In this document: positions 46,252 to 55,828 of the stretch, in pieces
How positions within the stretch are numbered: position 1 is the stretch's first letter
How the letters are laid out: every line of letters starts with the position of its first letter
NCBI RefSeq assembly: GCF_900109345.1
Contig: NZ_FNZN01000004.1
Span: 124,001-188,000, forward strand
DNA: 64,000 nt
Direction: 5' to 3'
Source: Maribacter orientalis
GTDB taxonomy: Bacteria; Bacteroidota; Bacteroidia; Flavobacteriales; Flavobacteriaceae
The notes under the pieces: generated by a model
Told to the model about the DNA's origin: nothing
Databases searched by the model: none
The model's input: only the letters and a program-made list of their open reading frames with translations
Made by a program: the position numbers and the translations under genes

Positions 46252-47391
46252 ATGGCGAGAGTCGAAGTAAAACAATTATTAGAAGCAGGTGTGCATTTTG
46301 GTCACCTAACAAGAAAGTGGAATCCAAACATGGCTCCTTACATCTACATGGAGCGTAACGGTATTCACGTTATCAATCTTTACAAAACAGTTGCAAAATT
46401 AGATGAGACCAATGAGGCTCTTAGTAAAATTGCAGCATCGGGTAGAAAAATACTTTTTGTAGCTACCAAAAAACAAGCAAAGGACATAGTAGCTGAAAAA
46501 GCAGCTAAAGTAAACATGCCTTACATCACTGAAAGATGGCCAGGGGGTATGTTGACTAATTTCGTTACAATTCGTAAAGCTGTAAAGAAAATGGCTTCTA
46601 TCGATCGAATGAAAAAGGATGGTACATTCTTAACTCTTTCTAAAAAAGAAAGACTTCAAGTAGATCGTTTACGTGCAAAATTAGAAAAGAACCTTGGTTC
46701 TATTTCTGAAATGACACGTTTACCAGGTGCATTATTCATCGTTGATACAATGAGAGAGCACATTGCAGTTAAAGAAGCTCAAAAATTGAACATTCCTATT
46801 TTCGCAATGGTTGATACAAACTGTGACCCTAGAGATGTAGATTATTTAATACCTTCCAATGATGATGCTTCTAAGTCAATTGACATCATTATGACAGAAG
46901 TTACCAATGCGGTTGCCGAAGGTCTTGCTGAACGTAAGTCTGAAAAAGGTGATGCTGCTGAAGGTAAATCTGATGATAAAAAAGAAAAAGCTCCTAAGAA
47001 AAAAGAAGCAGCCGATAAACCGGCACCATCTCCTGAAAAGGTTGATACTAAACCAGCTCCTGTAGTTGCTAAAGCACCAAACGTTGAAGTTGATGTTGAG
47101 GCTACCAAAGAAACAGTTGCTAAAAAAGAAAAAGTTGAGGCAGATGACTTAACTAAAGTAGAAGGTATCGGACCTAAAGCTGCTGAAGCATTGGTTGCTG
47201 CAGGTATTGCTACATTTGCTGATCTTTCTAAAGGAGATGCTGAAAAAATCAAAGAAATCTTAACAGAAGCAAGTTCAAGAATGGCTCATTTAGATCCTAC
47301 TTCTTGGCCAAAACAGGCTAAAATGGCCGCTGATGGTAATTGGGATGAGCTTAAAGAATGGCAAGACAACACTAAAGGTGGTGTAGAATAA
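46252..47391 (+). CDS. rpsB: Small-subunit ribosomal protein uS2 with long C-terminal extension
   Basis: 379 residues. The S2 core is residues 1-225 (VKQLLEAGVHFGHLTRKWNP, then TERWPGGMLTNFVTIRKAVK, then LPGALFIVDTMREHIAVKEA). It continues into a Lys/Ala/Pro-rich linker (about 226-297), then an 82-residue helix-hairpin-helix domain, DDLTKVEGIGPKAAEALVAA, to the end. Such an extension is absent from E. coli S2 (241 residues) and resembles the tail of ActC in this window. It might tether nucleic acid or proteins to the platform of the 30S subunit. The 238-nt leader is compatible with regulation but I see no certain structure; a small GTCCTTTGAAGGAC palindrome lies at 46109-46122. Confidence 0.96.
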   Translation: MARVEVKQLLEAGVHFGHLTRKWNPNMAPYIYMERNGIHVINLYKTVAKLDETNEALSKIAASGRKILFVATKKQAKDIVAEKAAKVNMPYITERWPGGMLTNFVTIRKAVKKMASIDRMKKDGTFLTLSKKERLQVDRLRAKLEKNLGSISEMTRLPGALFIVDTMREHIAVKEAQKLNIPIFAMVDTNCDPRDVDYLIPSNDDASKSIDIIMTEVTNAVAEGLAERKSEKGDAAEGKSDDKKEKAPKKKEAADKPAPSPEKVDTKPAPVVAKAPNVEVDVEATKETVAKKEKVEADDLTKVEGIGPKAAEALVAAGIATFADLSKGDAEKIKEILTEASSRMAHLDPTSWPKQAKMAADGNWDELKEWQDNTKGGVE

Positions 47392-47461
47392 GCATCTACA
47401 TTTTTTTATATAAATAAATTAAGAATAACCCCCTAAAAAGGGTACACTAAAAGTAAAAGAA

Positions 47462-48286
47462 ATGGCAAAGATTACAGCCGCAGAAGTTAATAGATTAAGA
47501 AAAACGACGGGAGCAGGAATGATGGATTGCAAAACAGCTTTGGTAGAAGCTGAAGGTGATTTTGAAACTGCAATTGAAATTCTTCGTAAAAAAGGTCAAA
47601 AAGTTGCAGCAAAGAGAGCCGATAGAGAATCTTCTGAAGGTGCTGCTATCGCTAAAGTAAATGATGCTCACACTAGTGGTGTTATCATTTCACTTAACTG
47701 CGAAACTGATTTCGTTGCTAAAAACGAATCTTTTGTAACGTTGGCTACAGAATTGGCAGATTTAGCAATCAATTTTGATACTAAAGAGGCATTCTTAGCT
47801 GCTGATTATAAAGGCATGACTGTTCAAGAAAAACTTATTGAACAAACAGGAGTTATTGGTGAGAAAATTGAAATCGGAGGTTTTGAGACTTTAAGCGCTC
47901 CTTTCGTTGGTTCATACATACATGCAGGAAATAAAATTGCTGTTCTTACAGGTCTTTCAGCTGCGGTTGATGGCGCTGAAGAAGTTGCAAAAGATGTTTC
48001 TATGCAGGCTGCAGCAATGAACCCTGTTGCATTAAATGAGGATGGTGTTGATCAATCTGTAATCGATAAAGAAATCGAAATTGCAAAAGATCAATTACGT
48101 CAAGAAGGCAAGCCAGAAGAAATGCTTGACAATATCGCAAAAGGTAAATTAAAGCGTTTCTTTAAAGACAACACCTTGATTAATCAAGACTTCATTAAAG
48201 ACAGCAAACAAAGTGTTTCTCAATACGTAAAATCTGTTGATTCTAAATTAGAAGTAACAGGATTTAAAAGAGTAGCATTAGGTTAA
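47462..48286 (+). CDS. tsf: Translation elongation factor Ts
   Basis: Nucleotide exchange factor for EF-Tu, 274 residues. UBA-like N-terminus with TGAGMMDCKTALVEAEGDFE and ILRKKGQKVAAKRADRESSE; the core has TDFVAKNESFVTLATELADL and, later, VAKDVSMQAAAMNPVALNED; the C-terminal part ends SVSQYVKSVDSKLEVTGFKR. Co-transcribed with rpsB (70 nt apart), the usual pairing. Confidence 0.97.
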   Translation: MAKITAAEVNRLRKTTGAGMMDCKTALVEAEGDFETAIEILRKKGQKVAAKRADRESSEGAAIAKVNDAHTSGVIISLNCETDFVAKNESFVTLATELADLAINFDTKEAFLAADYKGMTVQEKLIEQTGVIGEKIEIGGFETLSAPFVGSYIHAGNKIAVLTGLSAAVDGAEEVAKDVSMQAAAMNPVALNEDGVDQSVIDKEIEIAKDQLRQEGKPEEMLDNIAKGKLKRFFKDNTLINQDFIKDSKQSVSQYVKSVDSKLEVTGFKRVALG

Positions 48287-48308
48287 TTACAATACAACTA
48301 ACTCAATA

Positions 48309-48347
48309 AAAAACCGTCTTACTGTTAAAAGTAGACGGTTTTTTTAT
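48309..48347. terminator. Bidirectional terminator of rpsB-tsf and of the M61 gene
   Basis: AAAACCGTCTTAC and GTAGACGGTTTT pair with one bulge (48309-48342), loop of about 8 nt, with a T run on each side. It lies between the tsf stop and the converging M61 stop. Confidence 0.85.
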
Positions 48348-48410
48348 TTATTCTATTTAAACTTTAATCTTTAAATTTTCAAGGAATAATACGCTTAGAG
48401 CAGATATTAC

Positions 48411-50282
48411 TTAATATTTTAACCACGCATTACGCAAAGAGACTTCCTTTTCAGTTGCATCTTTTATAAGAGTTATTTTTTTGACCATCTTCATAGGTGA
48501 ACCTACAGTTCCTTTGACAGTGACCATCTCTCCATTTCTTTCTACAGTAACCTCAATAACCTTTTCAGGAGTCCAACTAAAACTTTCACCTATAATAGGC
48601 CGTAGCGATTCAATAGTAATCATTTCTCCATTAATTGCCCGTAAAACATCACCACCCTTTAATTCTAAATCATTGAAAAAAGAGTTTAATTTTATTCCCT
48701 CTCTTATAAATACAACGCTATCATTCTCTATATCTACATCAATATATGGCACTTGACCATCAAAGAAATATCCTGTTTGCTGTTCAACATCCAAGATAGT
48801 TAAACCAACCTTTTTCAAATAAAGTTCATAATCTATTGGATTAACGCCAATTACATGATTTTTAAAAAATGTATCTACCTCAGGATATGTCATTTCTACT
48901 ATCTCTTCAAACAAATCGTCATCTTCGAAGGGAACATTCACTCCATATTTCTTAGACAACTGCTTTAATAGCCAAAGCACACCTTTTTCACCATTACTTT
49001 TCTCACGTAACACTAAATCTAACGACATATTGATTAGAGCACCTTTTTCATATACATTGGCATAATTCGCCTTATATGGTTCTTCTAAAACATTCTTGCT
49101 CATAATTGTAAAAGACATAGTATCATCATAGAATTTAGAGTTGTCAATCTTCTTTAACATTCTTTCATAAAACTCTTCCTCTGAAATTAAACCCTGTTGA
49201 ACTTGAAACAAATTCGCAAAGTACTCGGTGGTACCTTCATACATCCATAGATGTTGAGACATTTTAGGGTTATTAAAATTAAAGAACTGTATTTCTTTAG
49301 AGTGAACCGATAATGGTGTTACAATATGAAAAAATTCGTGAGAAACTACATCAACCATTGCCTGTTCCAACCTTTCCATTGGCATAGCCTCAGGCAAAAC
49401 AACAACAGTAGATGTATGGTGTTCTAAAGCGCCAAAACCATGTGCGTCAGGTGTATTTATATCTGACAGATACAATAAAATATTATATTCTTTAGTACTA
49501 TCTACATCACCCAAAAATTTCTTTTGCGCACCCATCATAGTCATCATCCTATCTTTTAAATCTACAGCTTTATACACTCCGTTAGGAGAAAAGAGGCTTA
49601 ACGTTACAGTGATTCCGTTAATTTCGAATATCTCACTATTTGGCACAGCATACATGATAGGATTATCAATAACATCGAAATATCGTTTAGCCGTGAAACC
49701 ATCCCAAAGTGCATCTGGTTTTCTGTTCGGTTCAAGAGACAGTGACGTAGTAGCCTCAAGTGTTTCAGGTTTGTGGACTAAAATAGTGTATGGCGTTTCT
49801 TGAAAACCATCAAAATAACCAACAAACCCATGCAGGTTAAGCATAAAATTGCTTCCCTTAGAAATATTGGTGCCAGCCGGTGAGAAGACCGCGTCAGCAA
49901 CTTCGTTCTCAGTATCATAGGTATCATTCACCAAATATTCAACCTTATCTAGTTGATTACCATTCGAAATACTCCAAGAATTTTCATCAAAATTAACAAC
50001 CTCAAGTTGATTACCTTTATAATCGAGCGCCTTAAAATCTTGAATATACTTTCCGTAATTATCCGAACTATATGTACCAGGTACGGTTTTAGGTATTCTA
50101 AACAATACCGTTTCAGTTGCAAAATAACTTGGGTTTATTTCAACCCTAACACGATCATCAACAACATTTACCAAATCTATCGTAGTTAAAATTGGACCAG
50201 CATTCTCAAATAATAATGATTTACCTGTTCCACAGGCATTAAACAATATTGCTAGAGCAAAGACTATTATTATTTTTCTCAT
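48411..50282 (-). CDS. M61 family glycyl-aminopeptidase-like lipoprotein with PDZ domain
   Basis: 623 residues from the ATG at 50280-50282 (the frame also allows TTG two codons upstream). Lipobox ILFNAC (C17). The N-terminal M61 beta domain precedes a gluzincin catalytic site: HEFFH (H315, E316, H319) and WMYEG with E349 as third zinc ligand. A PDZ-like C-terminal domain (VVFIREGIKLNSFFNDLELK, then GGDVLRAINGE) is present. It should cleave peptides on the periplasmic or surface side, with preference for N-terminal Gly/Ala by family. It lies on the strand opposite to, and in the middle of, the rpsB-tsf / pyrH-frr group. Confidence 0.88.
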   Translation of the reverse strand: MRKIIIVFALAILFNACGTGKSLLFENAGPILTTIDLVNVVDDRVRVEINPSYFATETVLFRIPKTVPGTYSSDNYGKYIQDFKALDYKGNQLEVVNFDENSWSISNGNQLDKVEYLVNDTYDTENEVADAVFSPAGTNISKGSNFMLNLHGFVGYFDGFQETPYTILVHKPETLEATTSLSLEPNRKPDALWDGFTAKRYFDVIDNPIMYAVPNSEIFEINGITVTLSLFSPNGVYKAVDLKDRMMTMMGAQKKFLGDVDSTKEYNILLYLSDINTPDAHGFGALEHHTSTVVVLPEAMPMERLEQAMVDVVSHEFFHIVTPLSVHSKEIQFFNFNNPKMSQHLWMYEGTTEYFANLFQVQQGLISEEEFYERMLKKIDNSKFYDDTMSFTIMSKNVLEEPYKANYANVYEKGALINMSLDLVLREKSNGEKGVLWLLKQLSKKYGVNVPFEDDDLFEEIVEMTYPEVDTFFKNHVIGVNPIDYELYLKKVGLTILDVEQQTGYFFDGQVPYIDVDIENDSVVFIREGIKLNSFFNDLELKGGDVLRAINGEMITIESLRPIIGESFSWTPEKVIEVTVERNGEMVTVKGTVGSPMKMVKKITLIKDATEKEVSLRNAWLKY

Positions 50283-50318
50283 GATCAATAACTAATTTTC
50301 TTGTTAATTTAAGGATGC

Positions 50319-50326
50319 CAAAGATA
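50319..50326 (-). promoter_or_regulatory. Putative -7 element of the M61 gene
   Basis: Minus-strand TATCTTTG, 36 nt before the ATG; no TTG at standard spacing. Confidence 0.42.
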
Positions 50327-50379
50327 TATAATCTATGATATACCATTCTGAAAGAATTATGTTTTGCTTCCACAAAATA

Positions 50380-50418
50380 TTGACCACACCCATCAAATAT
50401 TTTCATTATTTTTGATGG
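50380..50418 (+). promoter_or_regulatory. Putative pyrH-frr promoter with overlapping inverted repeat
   Basis: TATTTTTG (50407-50414) is a TAnnTTTG match 20 nt before the pyrH ATG; the nearest TTG (50380-50382) is at a long spacing of 24 nt. CCATCAAA (50390-50397) and TTTGATGG (50411-50418) form an inverted repeat whose right arm covers the -7 element, a plausible operator. Confidence 0.45.
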
Positions 50419-50425
50419 CAAATAA

Positions 50426-51142
<717 letters not shown>

Positions 51143-51185
51143 TTTTGGTACAGTTTATGTTTTGAGAAAGTAATATTATTGTTTT

Positions 51186-51740
51186 ATGAACGAAGAAGTA
51201 CAATTTATTTTAGACGCGACAAAAGAAGGAATGGATGCCGCTATGGCCCACTTAGAACGTGAATTTTTAAAAATTAGAGCAGGTAAAGCTAGCCCTGCAA
51301 TGTTATCATCTATACTAGTTGATTATTATGGCTCCCAAACCCCATTATCACAGGTAGCCAATGTCAATACTCCCGACGGTCGAACTATTTCTGTACAACC
51401 ATGGGAAAAAGGAATGCTTCAAGAGATTGAAAAAGCAATCATGAATGCCAACCTAGGCTTCAACCCTATGAACAATGGCGATTTAATTATCATAAATGTT
51501 CCGCCACTTACAGAGGAAAGAAGAATACAACTTACAAAACAGGCTAAAGCTGAGGCAGAACATGCAAAAGTGGGTGTACGTAGCGCTAGGCAAGATGCAA
51601 ATAAAGAAATTAAAGATCTTGATATCTCAGAAGACCTTCAGAAGAATGCAACTGCAGATGTTCAAGATATAACCGATGCTTACACAAAAAAGATTGATGA
51701 TTTTCTTGCCAAAAAAGAAGCGGAAATTATGAAAGTATAG
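51186..51740 (+). CDS. frr: Ribosome recycling factor
   Basis: Splits post-termination ribosomes with EF-G. 184 residues: the helical bundle begins MDAAMAHLEREFLKIRAGKA, the small domain has PWEKGMLQEIEKAIMNANLG and PPLTEERRIQLTKQAKAEAE, and the last helix is rich in Lys/Glu. It follows pyrH and ends just before a strong terminator. Confidence 0.97.
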   Translation: MNEEVQFILDATKEGMDAAMAHLEREFLKIRAGKASPAMLSSILVDYYGSQTPLSQVANVNTPDGRTISVQPWEKGMLQEIEKAIMNANLGFNPMNNGDLIIINVPPLTEERRIQLTKQAKAEAEHAKVGVRSARQDANKEIKDLDISEDLQKNATADVQDITDAYTKKIDDFLAKKEAEIMKV

Positions 51741-51765
51741 GTTTACACTATTCATTTAAATACCC

Positions 51766-51792
51766 AGCTACCTTAAATTGGTAGCTTTTTTT
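51766..51792 (+). terminator. Terminator of pyrH-frr
   Basis: AGCTACC (51766-51772), 7-nt loop, GGTAGCT (51780-51786), then a run of T. Confidence 0.88.
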
Positions 51793-51844
51793 GTTTATAG
51801 CCAATTTTAAACTTTTCCTTTTAGGAACAAATGCACCTATTGGT

Positions 51845-51852
51845 TACCTTTG
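51845..51852 (+). promoter_or_regulatory. -7 element of the RND exporter gene
   Basis: TACCTTTG, an exact TAnnTTTG match, 18 nt before the ATG at 51871. TTA at 51821-51823 sits 21 nt upstream as a weak -33. The TTG at 51850, which is in frame, overlaps this element and so cannot be the start codon. Confidence 0.5.
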
Positions 51853-51870
51853 CCACCTGCAAAAACAGTT

Positions 51871-54258
51871 ATGGTAGCTAAACTAACTAAAGGATTTTGG
51901 CCGAAAACGGCAAACATTATTCTGCGAAACAGAATCCTAATCATTTTTCTCATTGTTGGATTTACAATTTTCATGGCCATGCAGTGGCAATATATGCGAT
52001 TTTCAAGTTCGCAAACCAATCTATTACCAGATGACCATCCGGTAAACCAAGAATATCAAGATTTTCTTAGCAAGTTCGGCGAAGAAGGTAATGCTGTTGT
52101 ATTTGCTATACGCGATAGCGCTCTTTTTAATCCTATCAATTTTAATAGATGGAATAAACTGAGTAAGCAATTAGCTGCATTTCCTGAAGTAGATTTTGTA
52201 CTCTCTACCGACAATCTACAAGAACTGATAAAAGATAATGAGAAGCAAGAGTTTAAAATGCAACCGTTAATAACGGGAGAACTAAATTCTCAAATAGAAG
52301 TTGATAGCATTACGAATCATTTATTCAATGATCTGCCATTTTATGAAAATCTACTTTACAATAAAGAAAGTAAAACAGTAAGAACTATTGTAAATTTAGA
52401 TAAGGATATTGTTAACACTTCAGTAAGAAAGGACTTTATTCTACAAGATTTAAATACGTTAGTTAAGAATTTTGAAAAAGAAACAAATTTAGATGTTCAC
52501 ATATCTGGCATGCCGTATGTCAGAACCATGAATTCCCAGAATATTATCGATGAAATCGGTAAATTTATTCTGGCCGCTCTAGGTGTTACTTCATTAATCT
52601 TTTTCTTCTTCTTTAGAAGTATTCGTGCTACGGTAATATCTATGTGTGTAGTAATTATTGGCGTAATGTGGGCCTTTGGTCTTCTAGGCTTGCTGCAATA
52701 TGAAATTACTGTTCTAACAGCCCTTATACCACCATTAATTATAGTTATTGGTATTCCCAACTGTATATTCTTAATTAATAAATACCAACAAGAAGTTAAA
52801 AAACACGGTAATCAAGCGTTATCATTGCAGCGAGTTATTTCTAAAATTGGAAATGCTACTTTAATGACAAATATTACCACAGCCTCTGGGTTTGCCACTT
52901 TCATAATTACCGATAGCAAGCTTTTAAAAGAATTTGGTATTGTTGCCTCTATAAATATTATAGGCATATTTATTCTTTCTTTACTTATCATTCCTATTGC
53001 ATATAGTTTCATGCCTTTGCCTAAAACAAAACATCTAAAACACTTAAATAAAAAGTGGATCGACGCTTTCGTAAGTTGGATGGAGCGCATCGTAAGACAT
53101 AGAAGAATATCTGTTTATATTGTTTCTATTGCCTTGTTGGTCATAAGCATAATCGGTATTTATCAGATTAAAATATCAGGAAGTCCGATTGAGGATATGC
53201 CTAAGAATGCCGAGTTTTTTCACGACATAAGATTTTTCGAAAAAGAGTTTAAAGGCATAATGCCCGTTGAAATAGTGATTGACACAAAAACACCTAAGGG
53301 TGTTTTAAAACAAGCCACTCTTAAACGCATGAATGAATTAGGAGAGGTTATTGAAGATATTCCAGAACTCTCTTCTCCAGTATCTGTAGTTAATTTAGTG
53401 AAGTATTCTAAACAGGCTTTTTATAATGGCCTACCAAAATATTATCAATTACCCACAAGTCAAGAGAATACTTTCATTATGGATGTTGCAAGAAAATCTT
53501 CCAACAACAGCGACCTATTGAAAACATTTGTGGACAGCACTGGTCAAACCGCGAGAATAACGACATTCATGCGAGATGTAAATACAACTCGAATGGAACA
53601 AATTGAAGCGCGGCTAATGGAGCATATCTCCAAAATATTTCCAGCCGAACGCTACAACGTTTACATGACCGGTAGTGCGCTCTTATTCTTAAAGGGAACA
53701 AAGTACTTAGTTAAAAACCTAATAATGTCTCTCGCATTGGCTATTGGCTTAATTGCTCTTTTTATGGCTTATCTTTTTAGATCTTTTAGAATGATTATCA
53801 TTTCGCTAATCCCAAATCTATTACCATTGGTAATTACGGCAGGCATAATGGGCTTTGTTGGCGTGCCTATAAAACCTTCTACAATTTTAGTGTTCAGTAT
53901 TGCATTCGGGATTTCAGTGGATGATACCATACATTTCTTAGCGAAGTATAGGCAAGAATTAACGGCGAACAGTTGGAGAATTGAAAAATCGGTATACAAT
54001 GCCTTACGTGAAACTGGGGTAAGTATGTTCTATACATCAATAGTATTATTTTTCGGGTTTTCGGTCTTTGTAATTTCCAACTTCGGGGGTACGGTAGCCT
54101 TAGGATCTTTGGTTTCGGCAACACTGCTTCTTGCAATGCTTGCGAATCTAATTCTTTTACCTTCATTACTGTTATCATTAGAAAAAAGTATCGCCAACAA
54201 GCAAACACTCAAAAAACCGCAGATAGACATATTGCCACAAGATGAAAATAACAATTAA
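51871..54258 (+). CDS. RND/MMPL-type membrane exporter
   Basis: 795 residues from the ATG at 51871. A duplicated RND architecture: helix 1 near 24-40, a large periplasmic loop (about 45-215), five more helices including a sterol-sensing-domain-like stretch (LGVTSLIFFFFFRSIRATVI), then the same order again with the second loop at about 430-600. The fourth-helix motif GISVDDTIHFLAKYRQE holds the paired acidic residues used for proton coupling. This MMPL-like group exports lipids or other hydrophobic molecules in other bacteria; the cargo here is unknown. No membrane-fusion or TolC-like gene is adjacent, which fits the single-component MMPL class. Confidence 0.86.
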   Translation: MVAKLTKGFWPKTANIILRNRILIIFLIVGFTIFMAMQWQYMRFSSSQTNLLPDDHPVNQEYQDFLSKFGEEGNAVVFAIRDSALFNPINFNRWNKLSKQLAAFPEVDFVLSTDNLQELIKDNEKQEFKMQPLITGELNSQIEVDSITNHLFNDLPFYENLLYNKESKTVRTIVNLDKDIVNTSVRKDFILQDLNTLVKNFEKETNLDVHISGMPYVRTMNSQNIIDEIGKFILAALGVTSLIFFFFFRSIRATVISMCVVIIGVMWAFGLLGLLQYEITVLTALIPPLIIVIGIPNCIFLINKYQQEVKKHGNQALSLQRVISKIGNATLMTNITTASGFATFIITDSKLLKEFGIVASINIIGIFILSLLIIPIAYSFMPLPKTKHLKHLNKKWIDAFVSWMERIVRHRRISVYIVSIALLVISIIGIYQIKISGSPIEDMPKNAEFFHDIRFFEKEFKGIMPVEIVIDTKTPKGVLKQATLKRMNELGEVIEDIPELSSPVSVVNLVKYSKQAFYNGLPKYYQLPTSQENTFIMDVARKSSNNSDLLKTFVDSTGQTARITTFMRDVNTTRMEQIEARLMEHISKIFPAERYNVYMTGSALLFLKGTKYLVKNLIMSLALAIGLIALFMAYLFRSFRMIIISLIPNLLPLVITAGIMGFVGVPIKPSTILVFSIAFGISVDDTIHFLAKYRQELTANSWRIEKSVYNALRETGVSMFYTSIVLFFGFSVFVISNFGGTVALGSLVSATLLLAMLANLILLPSLLLSLEKSIANKQTLKKPQIDILPQDENNN

Positions 54259-54322
54259 ATAAAATTCATTTAGGTCATTGTTTTATATCATAACATAAGC
54301 CAATTATTTTTTAACAAAATCC

Positions 54323-54330
54323 TATCTTTG
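54323..54330 (+). promoter_or_regulatory. Putative -7 element of asnS
   Basis: TATCTTTG, an exact TAnnTTTG match, 26 nt before the asnS ATG; no TTG at standard spacing. Confidence 0.48.
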
Positions 54331-54356
54331 GCGTTTTAATTTTCAATTCAATAAGC

Positions 54357-55790
54357 ATGCGTTCAGCTACTATAAAAGAACTTTTATCAAGTAAAAATTT
54401 ACTTCAAGAAATAACTATCAAAGGTTGGGTAAGAACCTTTAGAAGCAATAGGTTCATTGCTTTAAATGATGGGTCAACATTGAATACCATTCAATGTGTA
54501 GTAGATTTCGAAAATTTTGATGAAGAATTATTAAAAAAAGTAAATACAGGAGCAGCATTAAAAATTACCGGTACGCTTGTAGAAAGCCAAGGTAAAGGAC
54601 AATCGGTTGAAATTCAAGTTTCGGCTTTAGAAGTTTTAGGTATCGCTGACCCAGAAGAATATCCTATTCAGCCTAAAAAACACTCCTTAGAATTTTTAAG
54701 AGAAAAAGCACATTTAAGAATTCGAACGAATACATTTGCCGCAATAATGCGTGTTAGGTCTACCCTATCATTCGCTATTCACAATTATTTTAGAGAAAAC
54801 GGTTTTAATTATTTTCACGCTCCCATAATTACAGGTTCCGATGCCGAGGGTGCAGGGGAAATGTTTAGAGTAACAACACTTGATGAAAAAAATCCGCCTT
54901 TAACAGAAGATGGAGCAGTTGATTACAAACAAGATTTTTTTGGAAAAGAAACCAACTTAACCGTTTCAGGGCAATTGGAAGCTGAAGCTTATGCCATGGC
55001 TTTAGGTAAAGTATATACCTTCGGGCCAACGTTTAGAGCTGAAAATTCAAATACTTCTAGGCATTTAGCAGAATTTTGGATGATTGAACCAGAAATGGCT
55101 TTCTTTGATTTAGATGCTAATATGGATTTAGCTGAAGATTTCATAAAAAATGTTATCTCATATACTTTGACACATTGTCAAGAGGATTTAGAATTTTTAG
55201 AGAAAAGATTATTAGACGAGGAAAAAAGCAAACCACAAGCACAGCGCAGTGATATGCCTTTAATAGAAAAATTAAAGTTTGTCGTCGACAATAATTTCAA
55301 GCGAGTAAGCTACACAGAGGCAATCGACATTCTTAAAAACTGCAAGCCGAACAAAAAGAAGCAATTTAAATATCCTATTGAAGAATGGGGTACCGACCTA
55401 CAAAGTGAGCATGAGCGCTACCTTGTTGAAAAGCATTTTAACTGTCCGGTGATATTATTTGATTATCCAGCAAAAATCAAGGCTTTCTATATGCGTCTAA
55501 ATGAAGATGGTAAAACCGTTAGAGCTATGGATATTTTATTCCCTGGTATAGGCGAAATAGTTGGAGGCTCGCAAAGAGAAGAACGCTTAGATATTCTAAA
55601 AGAGAAAATTAAGGAATTAGGCATTGATGAAAAAGAACTTTGGTGGTATCTAGATTTAAGAAAATTCGGCACAGCTGAGCATAGTGGTTTTGGACTTGGA
55701 TTTGAACGATTAGTTCTTTTTGCAACAGGCATGGGTAACATTAGAGATGTTATCCCATTTCCTAGAACACCACAGAATGCAGAATTCTAA
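54357..55790 (+). CDS. asnS: Asparaginyl-tRNA synthetase
   Basis: Charges tRNA-Asn with asparagine. 477 residues, class II. OB-fold anticodon domain first ([20 protein letters not shown]), then the catalytic core: [17 protein letters not shown], motif 2 region [20 protein letters not shown], and motif 3 [15 protein letters not shown] near the C-terminus. Presence of asnS implies direct tRNA-Asn charging. It is followed by rpoN after 38 nt, a linkage common in Flavobacteriia. Confidence 0.97.
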   Translation: MRSATIKELLSSKNLLQEITIKGWVRTFRSNRFIALNDGSTLNTIQCVVDFENFDEELLKKVNTGAALKITGTLVESQGKGQSVEIQVSALEVLGIADPEEYPIQPKKHSLEFLREKAHLRIRTNTFAAIMRVRSTLSFAIHNYFRENGFNYFHAPIITGSDAEGAGEMFRVTTLDEKNPPLTEDGAVDYKQDFFGKETNLTVSGQLEAEAYAMALGKVYTFGPTFRAENSNTSRHLAEFWMIEPEMAFFDLDANMDLAEDFIKNVISYTLTHCQEDLEFLEKRLLDEEKSKPQAQRSDMPLIEKLKFVVDNNFKRVSYTEAIDILKNCKPNKKKQFKYPIEEWGTDLQSEHERYLVEKHFNCPVILFDYPAKIKAFYMRLNEDGKTVRAMDILFPGIGEIVGGSQREERLDILKEKIKELGIDEKELWWYLDLRKFGTAEHSGFGLGFERLVLFATGMGNIRDVIPFPRTPQNAEF

Positions 55791-55828
55791 GCGGATTTAG
55801 TTACTTTTACCAGTACTAGAAAAAAGTA

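Noticed and set aside
46842-47252. A 136-codon minus-strand frame, Ser/Ala-rich
   Set aside because: Antisense to the Lys/Ala-rich tail of rpsB.
46842-47391. The rpsB tail considered as a fusion or frameshift artefact
   Set aside because: The linker and helix-hairpin-helix domain continue in frame without a break, and a similar tail in ActC makes an artefact unlikely.
51850-51870. TTG start 7 codons upstream for the RND exporter
   Set aside because: The TTG is part of the promoter -7 element TACCTTTG.
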